DNA of 64,000 nucleotides, from the NCBI RefSeq assembly GCF_029639405.1, contig NZ_CP121274.1, positions 1,054,001 through 1,118,000 on the forward strand, given 5' to 3'. This DNA comes from Microbacterium proteolyticum. Its GTDB lineage: Bacteria > Actinomycetota > Actinomycetes > Actinomycetales > Microbacteriaceae. Below are positions 26,793-35,431 of the stretch, piece after piece. Below the pieces are notes generated by a model. It had not been told where the DNA came from. It saw only the letters and a list, made by a program, of their open reading frames with translations, and did not search any database. Numbering within the stretch: position 1 is the stretch's first letter; every line of letters begins with the position of its first letter. Position numbers and translations under genes: made by a program.

Positions 26793-27968
26793 TCACCGTT
26801 CCAGCACGACGGCGAGGCCTTGACCCACGCCGATGCAGATCGCCACGACGGCGACGCCGCCTCCGCGTCGCGCAAGCTCATGCGCGGCATGCCCGAGAAT
26901 GCGGCCCCCCGAAGCGCCCAGCGGATGGCCGATGGCCAGCGCTCCGCCGTGGATGTTGACCCGCTCAGGATCAAGTTCAGGCCACCCGGCGACGCATGCG
27001 AGCGACTGTGAAGCGAACGCCTCGTTGAGCTCGACCACGTCGACATCGGCCCAGGACCGGCCGGCGCGTGCGAGCGCCTTGTTCGCCGCCTCGATCGGCG
27101 CGATCGGGAACAGATGCGGATCGACGCCATGCGCCCCGCGTCCCGCAATCCGCGCGAGTGGCTCGCCGGGCAGCGCACCCTCCGCGGCGATCAGAACGGC
27201 GGAAGCGCCGTCGTTGATCGGCGAGGAGTTGCCGGCGGTGACGGTGCCTTCGCCGTCGCGCGCGAACAGCGGAGTAAGCCCGGCGAGCTTGTCCACGGAA
27301 GTGTCGTCCCGGATGCCCTCGTCGCGTGCCAGGTCGGCCCCTGGCACGTGCACGATCTCGCCATCGTAGACCCCGTCAGCCCACGCTTTAGCTGCCAGCC
27401 GGTGAGAGCGCACGGCGAACTCGTCCTGGGCATCTCGGGAGATTCCCCACTCTCGGGCGATCTTCTCCGCCGATTCTCCATTGGAGATGGTCCACTGCTT
27501 CGGCAGCTTCGGGTTGGTCATCCGCCACCCGATGGAGGTGTTCCACAGTGTCTGGTTACCGACCGCCGGCCACGGCCTCGGCGACTTCTCCACGATGAAC
27601 GGCGCCCGGCTCATCGACTCCACTCCGCCGGCGAGCACGAGACCGGCGTCGCCGGTCTCGACAGCGCGGGCGGCCTGGATCACCGCTTCCAGCGACGACG
27701 AGCAGAGTCGGTTGACGGTCACGCCGGTGACACTGGTGGGGAAGCCTGCCAGCAGCGCCCCGAAACGGGCGACGTCGCGGTTGTCCTCTCCTGCTTGGTT
27801 CGCATCGCCGAAGATCACGTCATCGATGCGCGCGGGGTCGAGGCCCATGCGCGCGACGGTCGCCTTCATGACGACTGCGGCGAGATCGTCGGGCCGGATG
27901 CCGCTGAGCGCGCCACCCGCCCGCCCGAAGGGGGTGCGGACAGCATCGTAGACAAAGCTCGCGGTCAT
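26793..27968 (-). CDS. Acetyl-CoA acyltransferase (3-oxoadipyl-CoA thiolase-like)
   Basis: A 391-residue thiolase with all catalytic residues: the nucleophilic Cys89 in NRLCSSSLEA, the His in GGALAIGHPLGASG and the second Cys in AICIGVGQG. The N-terminus (VYDAVRTPFGRAGGALSGIR) resembles PcaF/PaaJ 3-oxoadipyl-CoA thiolases. In this cluster it would cleave 3-oxoadipyl-CoA into succinyl-CoA and acetyl-CoA, the last step of ring degradation. It is the last gene of the unit CoA-transferase, acyl-CoA dehydrogenase, thiolase. Family assignment is firm; the adipyl substrate is inferred from context. Confidence 0.9.
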   Translation of the reverse strand: MTASFVYDAVRTPFGRAGGALSGIRPDDLAAVVMKATVARMGLDPARIDDVIFGDANQAGEDNRDVARFGALLAGFPTSVTGVTVNRLCSSSLEAVIQAARAVETGDAGLVLAGGVESMSRAPFIVEKSPRPWPAVGNQTLWNTSIGWRMTNPKLPKQWTISNGESAEKIAREWGISRDAQDEFAVRSHRLAAKAWADGVYDGEIVHVPGADLARDEGIRDDTSVDKLAGLTPLFARDGEGTVTAGNSSPINDGASAVLIAAEGALPGEPLARIAGRGAHGVDPHLFPIAPIEAANKALARAGRSWADVDVVELNEAFASQSLACVAGWPELDPERVNIHGGALAIGHPLGASGGRILGHAAHELARRGGGVAVVAICIGVGQGLAVVLER

Positions 27969-27998
27969 GGCGGGCTCCCTTCCGTGGTCGGCCGAGGG

Positions 27999-29201
27999 TC
28001 AGGCGAACGCCGATATTCCGGTGATCTGGCGCCCGATGATGAGCGACTGGATGAAGTCGGTTCCCTCATACGTGTGGACGACTTCCATGTCGGTGAGGTG
28101 GCGGGCGACGTGGTTCTCCAGAAGGAGTCCGTTGCCGCCGAGGAGGTCACGGGCATCCCGGCAGAGTGCACGCGCGTGCTCGCCGGTGAACATCTTCGCG
28201 AGCGAGGCCTGTTCGTTCGTCAGTCGGCCTTCATCCTGCAGGGTGGCTGTGCGGAAGCAGAGCAGCTGCATCGCGGTGAGATCGGCGAGCATGTTGGCCA
28301 GCTTGTTCTGCACCAGCTGGTAGCTCGCGATGGGCTTGCCGAACTGGACGCGCTCCTGGACGTAGGCCGCTGCCGCCTCGTACGCGGCGAGTGCGTGCCC
28401 GAGCGCCTCCCACGCGACGGTGCTGCGGGTGCGATTGAGGATCGCGGAGACGTCCCGAAAGGAGCTCGACTTCGCGAGCTTGTTCCCGGCAGGGATCCGC
28501 AGTCCGGAGATCTCGATGTGCGCCTGCTGGATCGCGCGTTTGGCGATCTTCCCGGTGATCGCCTCGGCCTCATATCCGTCGGGGTATCCTCCATCGGCAT
28601 TCTTCTCAAGGACGAATGCCTTCACCTTCGAGTCTGCGGTGTCGCGTGCCCAGATGATGACGATGTCGGCGACATGGCCGAGGCCGATCCACCGCTTGGC
28701 ACCGTCGATCACATAGACGTCTCCTTCGCGGCGGGCTGTGGTTTCCAGCGCAACGGAGTCTGATCCGTGCTCGGGCTCGGTCAGCGCGAACGCGCCGAGC
28801 TTGCGGAGGGCTGCCATTTCGGGCAGCCAGCGCTGCTTCTGCTCGTCGTCGCCGAGCAGTGCGATGCTGCCCATCGCGAGTCCCGAGTGCACGGCATTGA
28901 GCGTGTTCACACTGCCGTCGCCGCGTGACAGTTCCATCGCGACGAGGCCGGTCTGCAGTCGGGTCAGTCCCGGGCAGCCGTAGCCCTGGATCGCGGTGCC
29001 CACGATCCCAAGCTCGCCCAGGGCGGGGAGGATCTGGTAGGGGAAGTCCGCCAACTCCCAGTGTTCGTTGATGACAGGGAGGACCTCGGAGTCCACGAAT
29101 CCGCGCACACGTGTGATGAGGTTGCGGTCGTCGTCGCCGAGAAGATCGCCGATCTGGTAGAAGTCTGTGTCGACCGGGTGTGCTGTCGTCGTGATCGTCA
29201 T
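27999..29201 (-). CDS. Acyl-CoA dehydrogenase (glutaryl-CoA dehydrogenase-like)
   Basis: A 400-residue FAD enzyme of the acyl-CoA dehydrogenase family. It has FALTEPEHGSDS and the catalytic Glu in HTYEGTDFIQSLIIGR near residue 380. Its overall look is close to GcdH, which handles dicarboxylyl-CoA thioesters; GcdH also decarboxylates. Here adipyl-CoA is the likely substrate, giving 2,3-didehydroadipyl-CoA. GAGGGA precedes the ATG at 29199-29201. It starts 1 bp after the CoA-transferase stop. Confidence 0.88.
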   Translation of the reverse strand: MTITTTAHPVDTDFYQIGDLLGDDDRNLITRVRGFVDSEVLPVINEHWELADFPYQILPALGELGIVGTAIQGYGCPGLTRLQTGLVAMELSRGDGSVNTLNAVHSGLAMGSIALLGDDEQKQRWLPEMAALRKLGAFALTEPEHGSDSVALETTARREGDVYVIDGAKRWIGLGHVADIVIIWARDTADSKVKAFVLEKNADGGYPDGYEAEAITGKIAKRAIQQAHIEISGLRIPAGNKLAKSSSFRDVSAILNRTRSTVAWEALGHALAAYEAAAAYVQERVQFGKPIASYQLVQNKLANMLADLTAMQLLCFRTATLQDEGRLTNEQASLAKMFTGEHARALCRDARDLLGGNGLLLENHVARHLTDMEVVHTYEGTDFIQSLIIGRQITGISAFA

Positions 29202-29202
29202 C

Positions 29203-30480
29203 TTAGTGTCCCTCTTCCCGAATCGCCGGGACGGTGACCCGGCCGCCGACGTGGTCTTCATCGCCTTCCGCGTCTTGCAGCCACCGTCGGACCGCCTCGC
29301 CATCCTGGTCGAGTGCAGGAGGCGCGGTGCGGTAGGTCGCGGGGGTGCGGGAGAACGTGATCGGGTTGCGAATGGTGGGCACCGCCTGGTCGTCGGTGCC
29401 GGCCGGAACGCTCGGGTCCAGCCCGATCTTGGCGGCGAACTCGACGCCTCCGCGAACATCCAGGACCGGCGCGCATGGGACCTGCAACGGGCTGAGGATG
29501 TCGAACCATTCCCATGCGGTCTTGGACGCCAGCCGTGCTGTCAGCAACGGGCGCAGGGCGTCTCGGTGCGCGCTGCGGTCCGCATTGGACGCGAAGCGGG
29601 TGTCTGCGGCCAGCTGCGGCAGCCCGATGGTGTCGCAGAACGTGGCGAACTGCACATCGTTGCCGATCGCGAGGACCAGTTCCCCGTCACGGGTGGGGAA
29701 CGGTGCGTAGGGGTAGATACTGGGGTGGTCGTTGGCCATCCGGGTAGGAGACTGCCCGCTGAGCAGGAACCCGCCGGTCTGGTTGACCATGCCCGACAGT
29801 GCGGAGGACAGCAGGTTCAGTTCGACGTGCTGTCCCTCTCCCGAACGCTGTCGGTGGTAAAGGGCGGAGGTGATCGCGATGCAGGTGTGCAATCCGGTGA
29901 TCACATCGAACACCGCAACGCCCGCGCGGAATCCTTCCGCGTCCGGCGCGCCGGTCACGCTCATCAGTCCGGACAGTGCCTGTGCGAGCAGGTCGTAGCC
30001 GGCGAGCCCTGCGCCTCCCGCGGTGCCGAAGCCGGTGATCGACGCGTAGATCACATTGGGGTTCTCCCGCTTGACGGACTCGTAGTCCAGGCCGAATCGC
30101 CGGAGCCCGCTGGGTTTGAAGTTCTCTGTGACCACATCGGCTCTGGCCGCGAGACGCTGTGCGAGGACAAGGTCATCGGGGTTGCGGAAGTCCAGCACCA
30201 CAGACTGCTTGTTCCTGTTGATGGAGAGGAAGTAGGTCGACTCGCCTCGGTACTCCGGTGGCCGGTAGCTGCGTGTCTCATCCCCCAGCGGGCTCTCCAC
30301 CTTGATGACCGTCGCGCCGAGGTCCGCGAGCAGCATCGTGCAGTAAGGGCCGGCAAGTACCCGGCCGAAATCGGCGACTAGGAGGCCGTCGAAAGGGCCG
30401 CCGGGAACGTCCTGCACCGTCCGGTCATCCGGGAGCGAGCTCTTCATCATCGGGAACACCTCAGTCGTCGTCATGTCCAT
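29203..30480 (-). CDS. CaiB/BaiF family CoA-transferase
   Basis: A 425-residue type III CoA-transferase. Family motifs are VADFGRVLAGPYCTMLLADL with GATVIKVESPLGDETR, VVLDFRNPDD and GFGTAGGAGLAGYDLL. The Asp expected to carry the acyl group lies in the second half of the N-terminal domain. It would activate a carboxylic acid, in context adipate, with CoA from succinyl-CoA or another donor. Three in-frame starts are possible (30480, 30474, 30450). I chose the first because GGGAG lies 5 bp upstream; the third also has a good GAGGTG. It is the first gene of a three-gene unit. Confidence 0.85.
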   Translation of the reverse strand: MDMTTTEVFPMMKSSLPDDRTVQDVPGGPFDGLLVADFGRVLAGPYCTMLLADLGATVIKVESPLGDETRSYRPPEYRGESTYFLSINRNKQSVVLDFRNPDDLVLAQRLAARADVVTENFKPSGLRRFGLDYESVKRENPNVIYASITGFGTAGGAGLAGYDLLAQALSGLMSVTGAPDAEGFRAGVAVFDVITGLHTCIAITSALYHRQRSGEGQHVELNLLSSALSGMVNQTGGFLLSGQSPTRMANDHPSIYPYAPFPTRDGELVLAIGNDVQFATFCDTIGLPQLAADTRFASNADRSAHRDALRPLLTARLASKTAWEWFDILSPLQVPCAPVLDVRGGVEFAAKIGLDPSVPAGTDDQAVPTIRNPITFSRTPATYRTAPPALDQDGEAVRRWLQDAEGDEDHVGGRVTVPAIREEGH

Positions 30481-30507
30481 CCAGACTCCCAGCAGCCGTT
30501 TATGTCC

Positions 30508-30534
30508 GTCCAATACCTGATCGGACACGTATTG
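30508..30534. promoter_or_regulatory. CCAATACC operator-like inverted repeat
   Basis: CAATAC (30511-30516) and GTATTG (30529-30534) form an inverted repeat with 12 bp between, within GTCCAATACCTGATC. The site is in the divergent promoter of the CoA-transferase (leftward) and SDR (rightward) genes. Nearly the same sequence recurs in three other intergenic regions of this cluster, so it is probably the binding site of the cluster regulator. Confidence 0.55.
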
Positions 30535-30680
30535 ATGCTGTGATCTCATGAAACGAGGGGCTGTTCCAGAACGGCACACTCGAGACTCCCGTTTGGACAT
30601 CACCCTGGGGAGCGTCGAGGCGACGGTGCCGACAGCGGCCTGCGCCTGGGCGTGATCAGCAATGAGGCTAAGGAGAACCC

Positions 30681-31436
30681 ATGGGTAGCAGGCTTGCAGG
30701 CAAGGTCGCGATCGTCACCGGCGCGGCGAACGGGATGGGGCGCGCGCATGTGCGCCGCCTCGCCCAGGAAGGGGCGAGCGTCCTCGCCACCGACGTCGAC
30801 TCCGCCGGGCTCGAGCAGACCGTCGCCGAAGCGAACAGTGACGGCGGGACGGCCGTGGGGCTGGAGCAGGACGTCGCGATCGCGGCGAGGTGGGACGAGA
30901 TCGTGGTAGAAGCCGAGCAGCGTTTCGGTCGGCTCGACATCCTGGTCAACAACGCGGGGGTGCTCATCCTCAAGCCCGTCGAGGAGACCACAGAGGAGGA
31001 GTGGGACCTCATCTTCCGCATCAATGCCAAGGGCGTCTTCCTCGGCACCAAGGCCGCGGCGCCTGCTCTGGTCCGCTCAGGCGGCGGATCGATCGTGAAC
31101 ATCTCGTCCATCTACGGCATCGTCGGCGCACCGAGCGCCGCCGCGTATGAGGCGTCAAAGGGCGCCGTCCGGCTGCTGACCAAGGCCAGCGCGGTGGACC
31201 TGGCCAAGTACGGCATCCGGGTGAACTCTGTGCATCCCGGTGTCATCGCCACCCCCATGACCACGGGGCTGCTGGCGACGCCGGAGTCGACGAAGGCCGT
31301 GCTGTCCACGACGATCCTCGACCGGCCCGGCCAGCCCGAGGAGGTCTCGAACGTCGTGCTCTTCCTCGCCTCGGACGAGGCTTCCTTCGTCACCGGCGCC
31401 GAGTATGTCGTGGATGGCGGCTATACCGCGCAGTGA
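30681..31436 (+). CDS. Short-chain dehydrogenase (candidate cyclohexanol dehydrogenase)
   Basis: A 251-residue classical SDR. It has the cofactor loop TGAANGMGRAHV, NNAGV, and the catalytic Ser-Tyr-Lys as NISSIYG and YEASKGA. DVDSAG after strand 2 points to NAD. AAGGAG lies 6 bp before the ATG. In a cluster with a cyclohexanone monooxygenase the natural role is oxidation of cyclohexanol to cyclohexanone. It is a single-gene unit closed by the hairpin at 31442-31472. Confidence 0.88.
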   Translation: MGSRLAGKVAIVTGAANGMGRAHVRRLAQEGASVLATDVDSAGLEQTVAEANSDGGTAVGLEQDVAIAARWDEIVVEAEQRFGRLDILVNNAGVLILKPVEETTEEEWDLIFRINAKGVFLGTKAAAPALVRSGGGSIVNISSIYGIVGAPSAAAYEASKGAVRLLTKASAVDLAKYGIRVNSVHPGVIATPMTTGLLATPESTKAVLSTTILDRPGQPEEVSNVVLFLASDEASFVTGAEYVVDGGYTAQ

Positions 31437-31441
31437 TCTCG

Positions 31442-31472
31442 GTCGGCCGGGGTCTGCGCGACCCCGGCCGAC
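31442..31472 (+). terminator. Terminator hairpin behind the SDR gene
   Basis: GTCGGCCGGGGTC (31442-31454) and GACCCCGGCCGAC (31460-31472) form a perfect 13-bp stem with the loop TGCGC, beginning 6 bp after the SDR stop codon. There is no strong U-tract, as is common for terminators in high-GC Actinobacteria. Confidence 0.7.
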
Positions 31473-31511
31473 TCATCCAGACTTGTATGCCAATCCACCT
31501 TCCATCGGTAC

Positions 31512-31528
31512 GGATTATGCAATAATCC
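31512..31528. promoter_or_regulatory. Palindrome just before the lysR start
   Basis: GGATTAT-GCA-ATAATCC is a perfect 7-bp dyad that ends 4 bp before the LysR start codon. LysR proteins usually bind T-N11-A dyads near their own promoter, so this could be an autoregulatory site, although it is very close to the start and may instead affect translation. Confidence 0.45.
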
Positions 31529-31532
31529 CTGG

Positions 31533-32432
31533 ATGGATCTGCAGCAGCTGCGCGCCTTCCTCGCCGTCGCCGAGGAACTGCACTTCGGGCGGGCAGCCGA
31601 GCGCCTGCATATGGCGCAGCCGCCGATCAGCCGCGGCATCCAGCAGCTGGAGCGGGAGTTGGGTGCGCGGCTGTTCGAGCGGAGCACCCGCAAGGTAACG
31701 CTGACCTCGGTGGGCGAGGCCCTCGTCGCCCCCGCCCAGGAGGTCCTGGACGCGCTGGACAGGGTGAGCAGGGTCGCCCGCGCAGCCGGAACGGGCGAGA
31801 TCGGTCACGTCCGTCTGGCGTACGCGGGTGCGTCCTCCAACGTGATGGTCGGATTGCTCGCCCGAGCGGTCAACCAGAACCACCCGGGCATCCACCTCGA
31901 GCTGCTCAGCCAGCACTTCGCCCAACCGGCGATGCAGCTGCTCACCCGCGGCGACATCGACATCGCCCTCGGCAGGTGGGACCACATTCCCGCCGCCGTG
32001 CGCACCCGCGTGATCGCTGTCGAGGAACTCGTCATCGCCGTCCCGGAGACCCACCGTCTAGCCGACGCCGGTGCCGTGTCGATCGCGCAGTTCGAGGGTG
32101 AGCCGTTCGTGTCGCTCCAACCGCAGACCGGCACGTTGCTGCTGGAGCGGCTGCGACAGATGAGTAGAGCCGCCGGGTTCAACGCCGATGTCGTCCAGCA
32201 CGCACCGGACTCGTGGACGCTGATGTCCCTCGTCTCCGCCGAGATCGGCTGCTCATTGACCCTGTCCTCGGTGATCGACAGCATCGCCGACCCGCACTTG
32301 CGCTTCCTGCGCCTGACCGACGACGTCGCACCTGTCGAGCTGCGGATGGCGTGGCTGCGCGACAGCGACGACCGTGCCTTGCACGCCGTGCTCCGGTTGT
32401 CCGAATCCGTCCTCCCGACGCCGCAGGACTAA
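31533..32432 (+). CDS. LysR-family transcriptional regulator
   Basis: A 299-residue LysR regulator. The N-terminal HTH is MDLQQLRAFLAVAEELHFGR then AAERLHMAQPPISRGIQQLE, and the rest is a substrate-binding domain. It lies between the SDR and the alcohol dehydrogenase genes within the catabolic cluster and is a plausible activator of these genes. The inducer is unknown; a ring intermediate or adipate/hydroxyhexanoate would be logical. Confidence 0.88.
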   Translation: MDLQQLRAFLAVAEELHFGRAAERLHMAQPPISRGIQQLERELGARLFERSTRKVTLTSVGEALVAPAQEVLDALDRVSRVARAAGTGEIGHVRLAYAGASSNVMVGLLARAVNQNHPGIHLELLSQHFAQPAMQLLTRGDIDIALGRWDHIPAAVRTRVIAVEELVIAVPETHRLADAGAVSIAQFEGEPFVSLQPQTGTLLLERLRQMSRAAGFNADVVQHAPDSWTLMSLVSAEIGCSLTLSSVIDSIADPHLRFLRLTDDVAPVELRMAWLRDSDDRALHAVLRLSESVLPTPQD

Positions 32433-32463
32433 GGGTCGCCAGGTATCAATCCGCCTGCCATTT

Positions 32464-32472
32464 GGTATTGGA
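32464..32472 (-). promoter_or_regulatory. CCAATACC operator-like half-site before the alcohol dehydrogenase
   Basis: GGTATTGGA, the reverse complement of TCCAATACC, lies 63-71 bp upstream of the alcohol dehydrogenase start. A weaker GGTATCAATCC lies about 20 bp further upstream. It matches the motif seen at 30508, 35251, 35305 and 38663. Confidence 0.45.
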
Positions 32473-32534
32473 GAGAATCAGAACGAAGTGGAAGCGTGGA
32501 GTCCACTGTGCGTATATCAACGGCGAGGACAACC

Positions 32535-33593
32535 ATGCACGCGTTCGCGATCTTCCAAGACGACCACACCGTGACCGATGTGGAACTGCCGACACCAACG
32601 CCCGAGGGCACCGAAGTGCTCCTCCGCGTTGTTCGCTCCGGGGTGTGCCACACCGACATGCACCTGCGTGAGGGGTACTACGATCTCGGCAGCCGGGGGC
32701 GTCTGAATCTGATCGACCGGGGCGTCACCTACCCGCTTGTCCTCGGCCATGAGGTCGTCGGCGTCGTCGAAGCGGCCGGCCCCGACGCCGACGGGGTCTC
32801 GCCGGGTGAGCATCGCCTTGTCTACCCATGGATCGGCGACGGCTCCTGCGACGCATGCCAGGCAGGTCACGAGAACCTGTGCCCCTCGCCCCGTAACCTC
32901 GGCGTCGCCCGCCACGGCGGGTATGCCGAGTTTATCCTCGTCCCGCACCCCCGTTACCTCCTCGACGTCACCGGGATCGAAGAGCGGTGGGCCGCAACTC
33001 TCGCCTGCTCCGGCCTGACCGCCTACAGTGCCGCGCGCAAGGCCCTTCCGGCCACCGCGTCCGATCCGGTCGTGGTGATAGGCGCCGGCGGTGTCGGGTT
33101 GATGGCGATCGCCACGCTGCGCGCGCTCGGCCACGAAGCAGTCCTCGCGGTGGACCTGCAGGAGCGCAATCTGGAACTGGCGCGGCAGCTCGGAGCGACC
33201 ACGACGATCTCCGCCCGCCAGGAAGACCTTGCCGCCGCCATCGTCGCCGGCGCCGGTGGGCCGGTCGCGGCGATCGTGGACTTCGTCAACAACTCCACAA
33301 CAGCTCCCGCTGCGTTCGCCGCGCTCCGCAAGGGCGGAACGATGGTTCAGGTCGGGCTGTTCGGCGGAGAGCTGGTCATCCCCACCGCGTTGCTCACTCT
33401 GAAGATCATCACCATCCGCGGAAGCTTCGTCGGGTCCCTCGGCGAGCTCGAGGAGCTCGTCGGGCTCGCGCGGCGCGGCGCGCTCCCGCATCTCCCGATC
33501 ATCGACGGGGAGTTGTCTGCGACGGCGGTGCAGGATGCGCTGGACCGGCTCGCCGCGGGCGGCGTGCCCGGCCGGATCGTGCTCAGCGCGTGA
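32535..33593 (+). CDS. Zinc-dependent alcohol dehydrogenase (candidate 6-hydroxyhexanoate dehydrogenase)
   Basis: A 352-residue medium-chain dehydrogenase. Catalytic zinc ligands are in SGVCHTDMH and LGHEVVG; the structural zinc set appears in GDGSCDACQAGHENLC. The NAD loop is VVIGAGGVGLMAI. GAGG lies 7 bp before the ATG at 32535; an ATG 13 codons earlier has no such signal. In context it would oxidise 6-hydroxyhexanoate to 6-oxohexanoate, as ChnD does. It is convergent with the hydroxyacyl-CoA dehydrogenase gene. Confidence 0.87.
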   Translation: MHAFAIFQDDHTVTDVELPTPTPEGTEVLLRVVRSGVCHTDMHLREGYYDLGSRGRLNLIDRGVTYPLVLGHEVVGVVEAAGPDADGVSPGEHRLVYPWIGDGSCDACQAGHENLCPSPRNLGVARHGGYAEFILVPHPRYLLDVTGIEERWAATLACSGLTAYSAARKALPATASDPVVVIGAGGVGLMAIATLRALGHEAVLAVDLQERNLELARQLGATTTISARQEDLAAAIVAGAGGPVAAIVDFVNNSTTAPAAFAALRKGGTMVQVGLFGGELVIPTALLTLKIITIRGSFVGSLGELEELVGLARRGALPHLPIIDGELSATAVQDALDRLAAGGVPGRIVLSA

Positions 33594-33621
33594 CCGCGCC
33601 GGGCGTCCAGCCGGCCACGAC

Positions 33622-34470
33622 TCACGCGTAGTCGAAGAAGCCGCGTCCCGTCTTGCGTCCCAGCTCCCCGGCCGCGACCTTGTCGCGGAGGATCTGCGGC
33701 GGGGCGAACCGCTCGCCGAGCGTCTCATAGAGGTATTCGGCGATCCCGAGACGCACGTCCAGCCCGACAAGATCGGAGGTGCGCAACGGACCTGTCGCGT
33801 GACGGTATCCCAGCACCATCGCCGTGTCGATGTCCTCAGCGCTGGCCACCCCCTCTTCGAGCATCCGCATCGCTTCCAGCGCGATTGCCGCGCCCAGGCG
33901 GGAGCTCGCGAAGCCGGGCGCGTCGTTGACGACGATCGGGGTCTTCCCCAGCGATGTCACCCACTGCTCCGCCCGTTGCCGCAGGTCCGGGTCGGTCGAC
34001 GGCGTCAGCACGATCTCGACGAGTGACGAGGGCGGCACCGGATTGAAGAAGTGCAGTCCGCACACGCGCTCCGGCCTCGCGAGCTGCGCCGCGAGCCTTG
34101 TCACCGACAACGATGAGGTATTCGTGGCCAGCCACGCCGACTCCTCCACGATCCCCTCTGCTCTCTGCATCGCCTCGACCTTGAGTGCGAATGTCTCTGG
34201 GACCGCTTCGATCACGAGCTCGGCATTCCGCAGCGCCTCGTAGTCGGCGCTGGCCGCGACGCGGCCGGCGATTGCGTCGACGTCGACCGAGGCATCCCGC
34301 TCCGCGGCCTTGCGGATCCCATCGGCCAACCGCGCGGCGGCCGCGCCCGCCGCTGCCGGGTCGCGTTCGATCACGGTGACCTGCGCGCCCGCCTGAGCGA
34401 ATACCTGCGCGATACCGGCGCCCATGCGGCCGCCCCCGATCACGCCGACGGTGGAGGGAACAGTGATCAT
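33622..34470 (-). CDS. 3-hydroxyacyl-CoA dehydrogenase
   Basis: A 282-residue two-domain NAD enzyme of the FadB2/PaaH type. The cofactor loop is VGVIGGGRMGAGIAQ; the catalytic His is in GLHFFNPVP, and the helical domain has NDAPGFASSRLGAA. It would oxidise 3-hydroxyadipyl-CoA to 3-oxoadipyl-CoA. The ATG overlaps the stop of the enoyl-CoA hydratase gene (ATGA), so the two are made together. Confidence 0.9.
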   Translation of the reverse strand: MITVPSTVGVIGGGRMGAGIAQVFAQAGAQVTVIERDPAAAGAAAARLADGIRKAAERDASVDVDAIAGRVAASADYEALRNAELVIEAVPETFALKVEAMQRAEGIVEESAWLATNTSSLSVTRLAAQLARPERVCGLHFFNPVPPSSLVEIVLTPSTDPDLRQRAEQWVTSLGKTPIVVNDAPGFASSRLGAAIALEAMRMLEEGVASAEDIDTAMVLGYRHATGPLRTSDLVGLDVRLGIAEYLYETLGERFAPPQILRDKVAAGELGRKTGRGFFDYA

Positions 34471-35219
34471 CGGGTCTCCTGAGAACGGTTGAGGAATCGG
34501 GTCATCAGCTGCGTCTTGGCGTCCGACTCGAACAGGATCGCCTGCGCGAGTTCGTCGACAAGGGGGTGGGCGTCCCGCGGCGCAGCGAGCACGCGCTTCG
34601 AGACGCGGAGGGCGAGCGGATCCTGGCCAGCGATCCGATCGGCGACGGTATCCGCCGCCGCCGCTAACTGGTCGGGTTCATGCACCGAGGCCACCAACCC
34701 ACACCGCAGCGCCTCCTCGGCGTCCAGCCGGCGCCCCGTGAACAGGATCTCCTTGGCCAGCGGCTCCCCCACCAGCTCGGCGAGCCGCCAGGTCGCCCCG
34801 GCCGCGGCCAGGATTCCGATCGCCGTCTCGGGGTTGCCGAACACGGCGCGGGTGGACGCGATCCGGATGTCGGCCGCGTACGCGAGTTCCGCACCGCCCC
34901 CGATCGCGAACCCGTCGACCGCAGCGATCACCGGCATCGGCAGCCGCGCGATACGGATGAACAGCCCGGAGTTGATGCCGGCCAGCGCTTCGTCGCGGCC
35001 GCGCTCGAGCAGCTGCCGGATGTCTGCGCCAGCCGCGAACACACCCCGTTCGGGCGTAGAGGTTCCGGTGAGAATCAGGATGCGGGGCTCTCGCTCCAGG
35101 CTCGTGCATACCGCGTGAAGTTCGTCGACCATGTCGTCGTTGATCGCGTTTCGCACGTCAGGACGGTTCAGTTCGACGTGAAGCCGGTCCGCGCCCTCGC
35201 GGAGTATCAGAGTGGTCAC
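34467..35219 (-). CDS. Enoyl-CoA hydratase/isomerase
   Basis: A 250-residue crotonase-fold enzyme. The oxyanion hole is formed by FAAGADIRQL and DGFAIGGGAELAYAADIR, and the catalytic Glu position is present in GNPETAIGIL. It would hydrate 2,3-didehydroadipyl-CoA to 3-hydroxyadipyl-CoA. It starts with GTG at 35217-35219 and is the first gene of a two-gene unit with the hydroxyacyl-CoA dehydrogenase. It is divergent from the aldehyde dehydrogenase with CCAATACC sites in between. Confidence 0.9.
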   Translation of the reverse strand: MTTLILREGADRLHVELNRPDVRNAINDDMVDELHAVCTSLEREPRILILTGTSTPERGVFAAGADIRQLLERGRDEALAGINSGLFIRIARLPMPVIAAVDGFAIGGGAELAYAADIRIASTRAVFGNPETAIGILAAAGATWRLAELVGEPLAKEILFTGRRLDAEEALRCGLVASVHEPDQLAAAADTVADRIAGQDPLALRVSKRVLAAPRDAHPLVDELAQAILFESDAKTQLMTRFLNRSQETR

Positions 35220-35250
35220 CGTCCCAGCCTCCCATCACCGATCAATGCGC

Positions 35251-35319
35251 GTCCAATACCCGATCCACGTACATCTGATGCGCCATCGTCATCAATCTGG
35301 ACCGGGATCAGTATTGGAC
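35251..35319. promoter_or_regulatory. Paired CCAATACC operator-like sites
   Basis: GTCCAATACCCGATC (35251-35265) and, in opposite orientation, GGATCAGTATTGGAC (35305-35319) face each other in the divergent promoter of the enoyl-CoA hydratase and aldehyde dehydrogenase genes. Their centres are about 54 bp apart, close to five helical turns, which would suit a dimeric or looping regulator. Confidence 0.6.
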
Positions 35320-35431
35320 GAACTCGGCCACGGCGCGACAGGCTGAGAGGGCAGTACCGCGCCAGACGACCGCCGATCTGGGCGGGCGTGGCCCGTGAGA
35401 CGCACGACAGCAATGAAGCGAGGAGACCACG

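Noticed and set aside
26666..27178. Minus-strand reading frame near the left end
   Set aside because: It overlaps the thiolase gene in another frame and its composition is that of a high-GC shadow frame.
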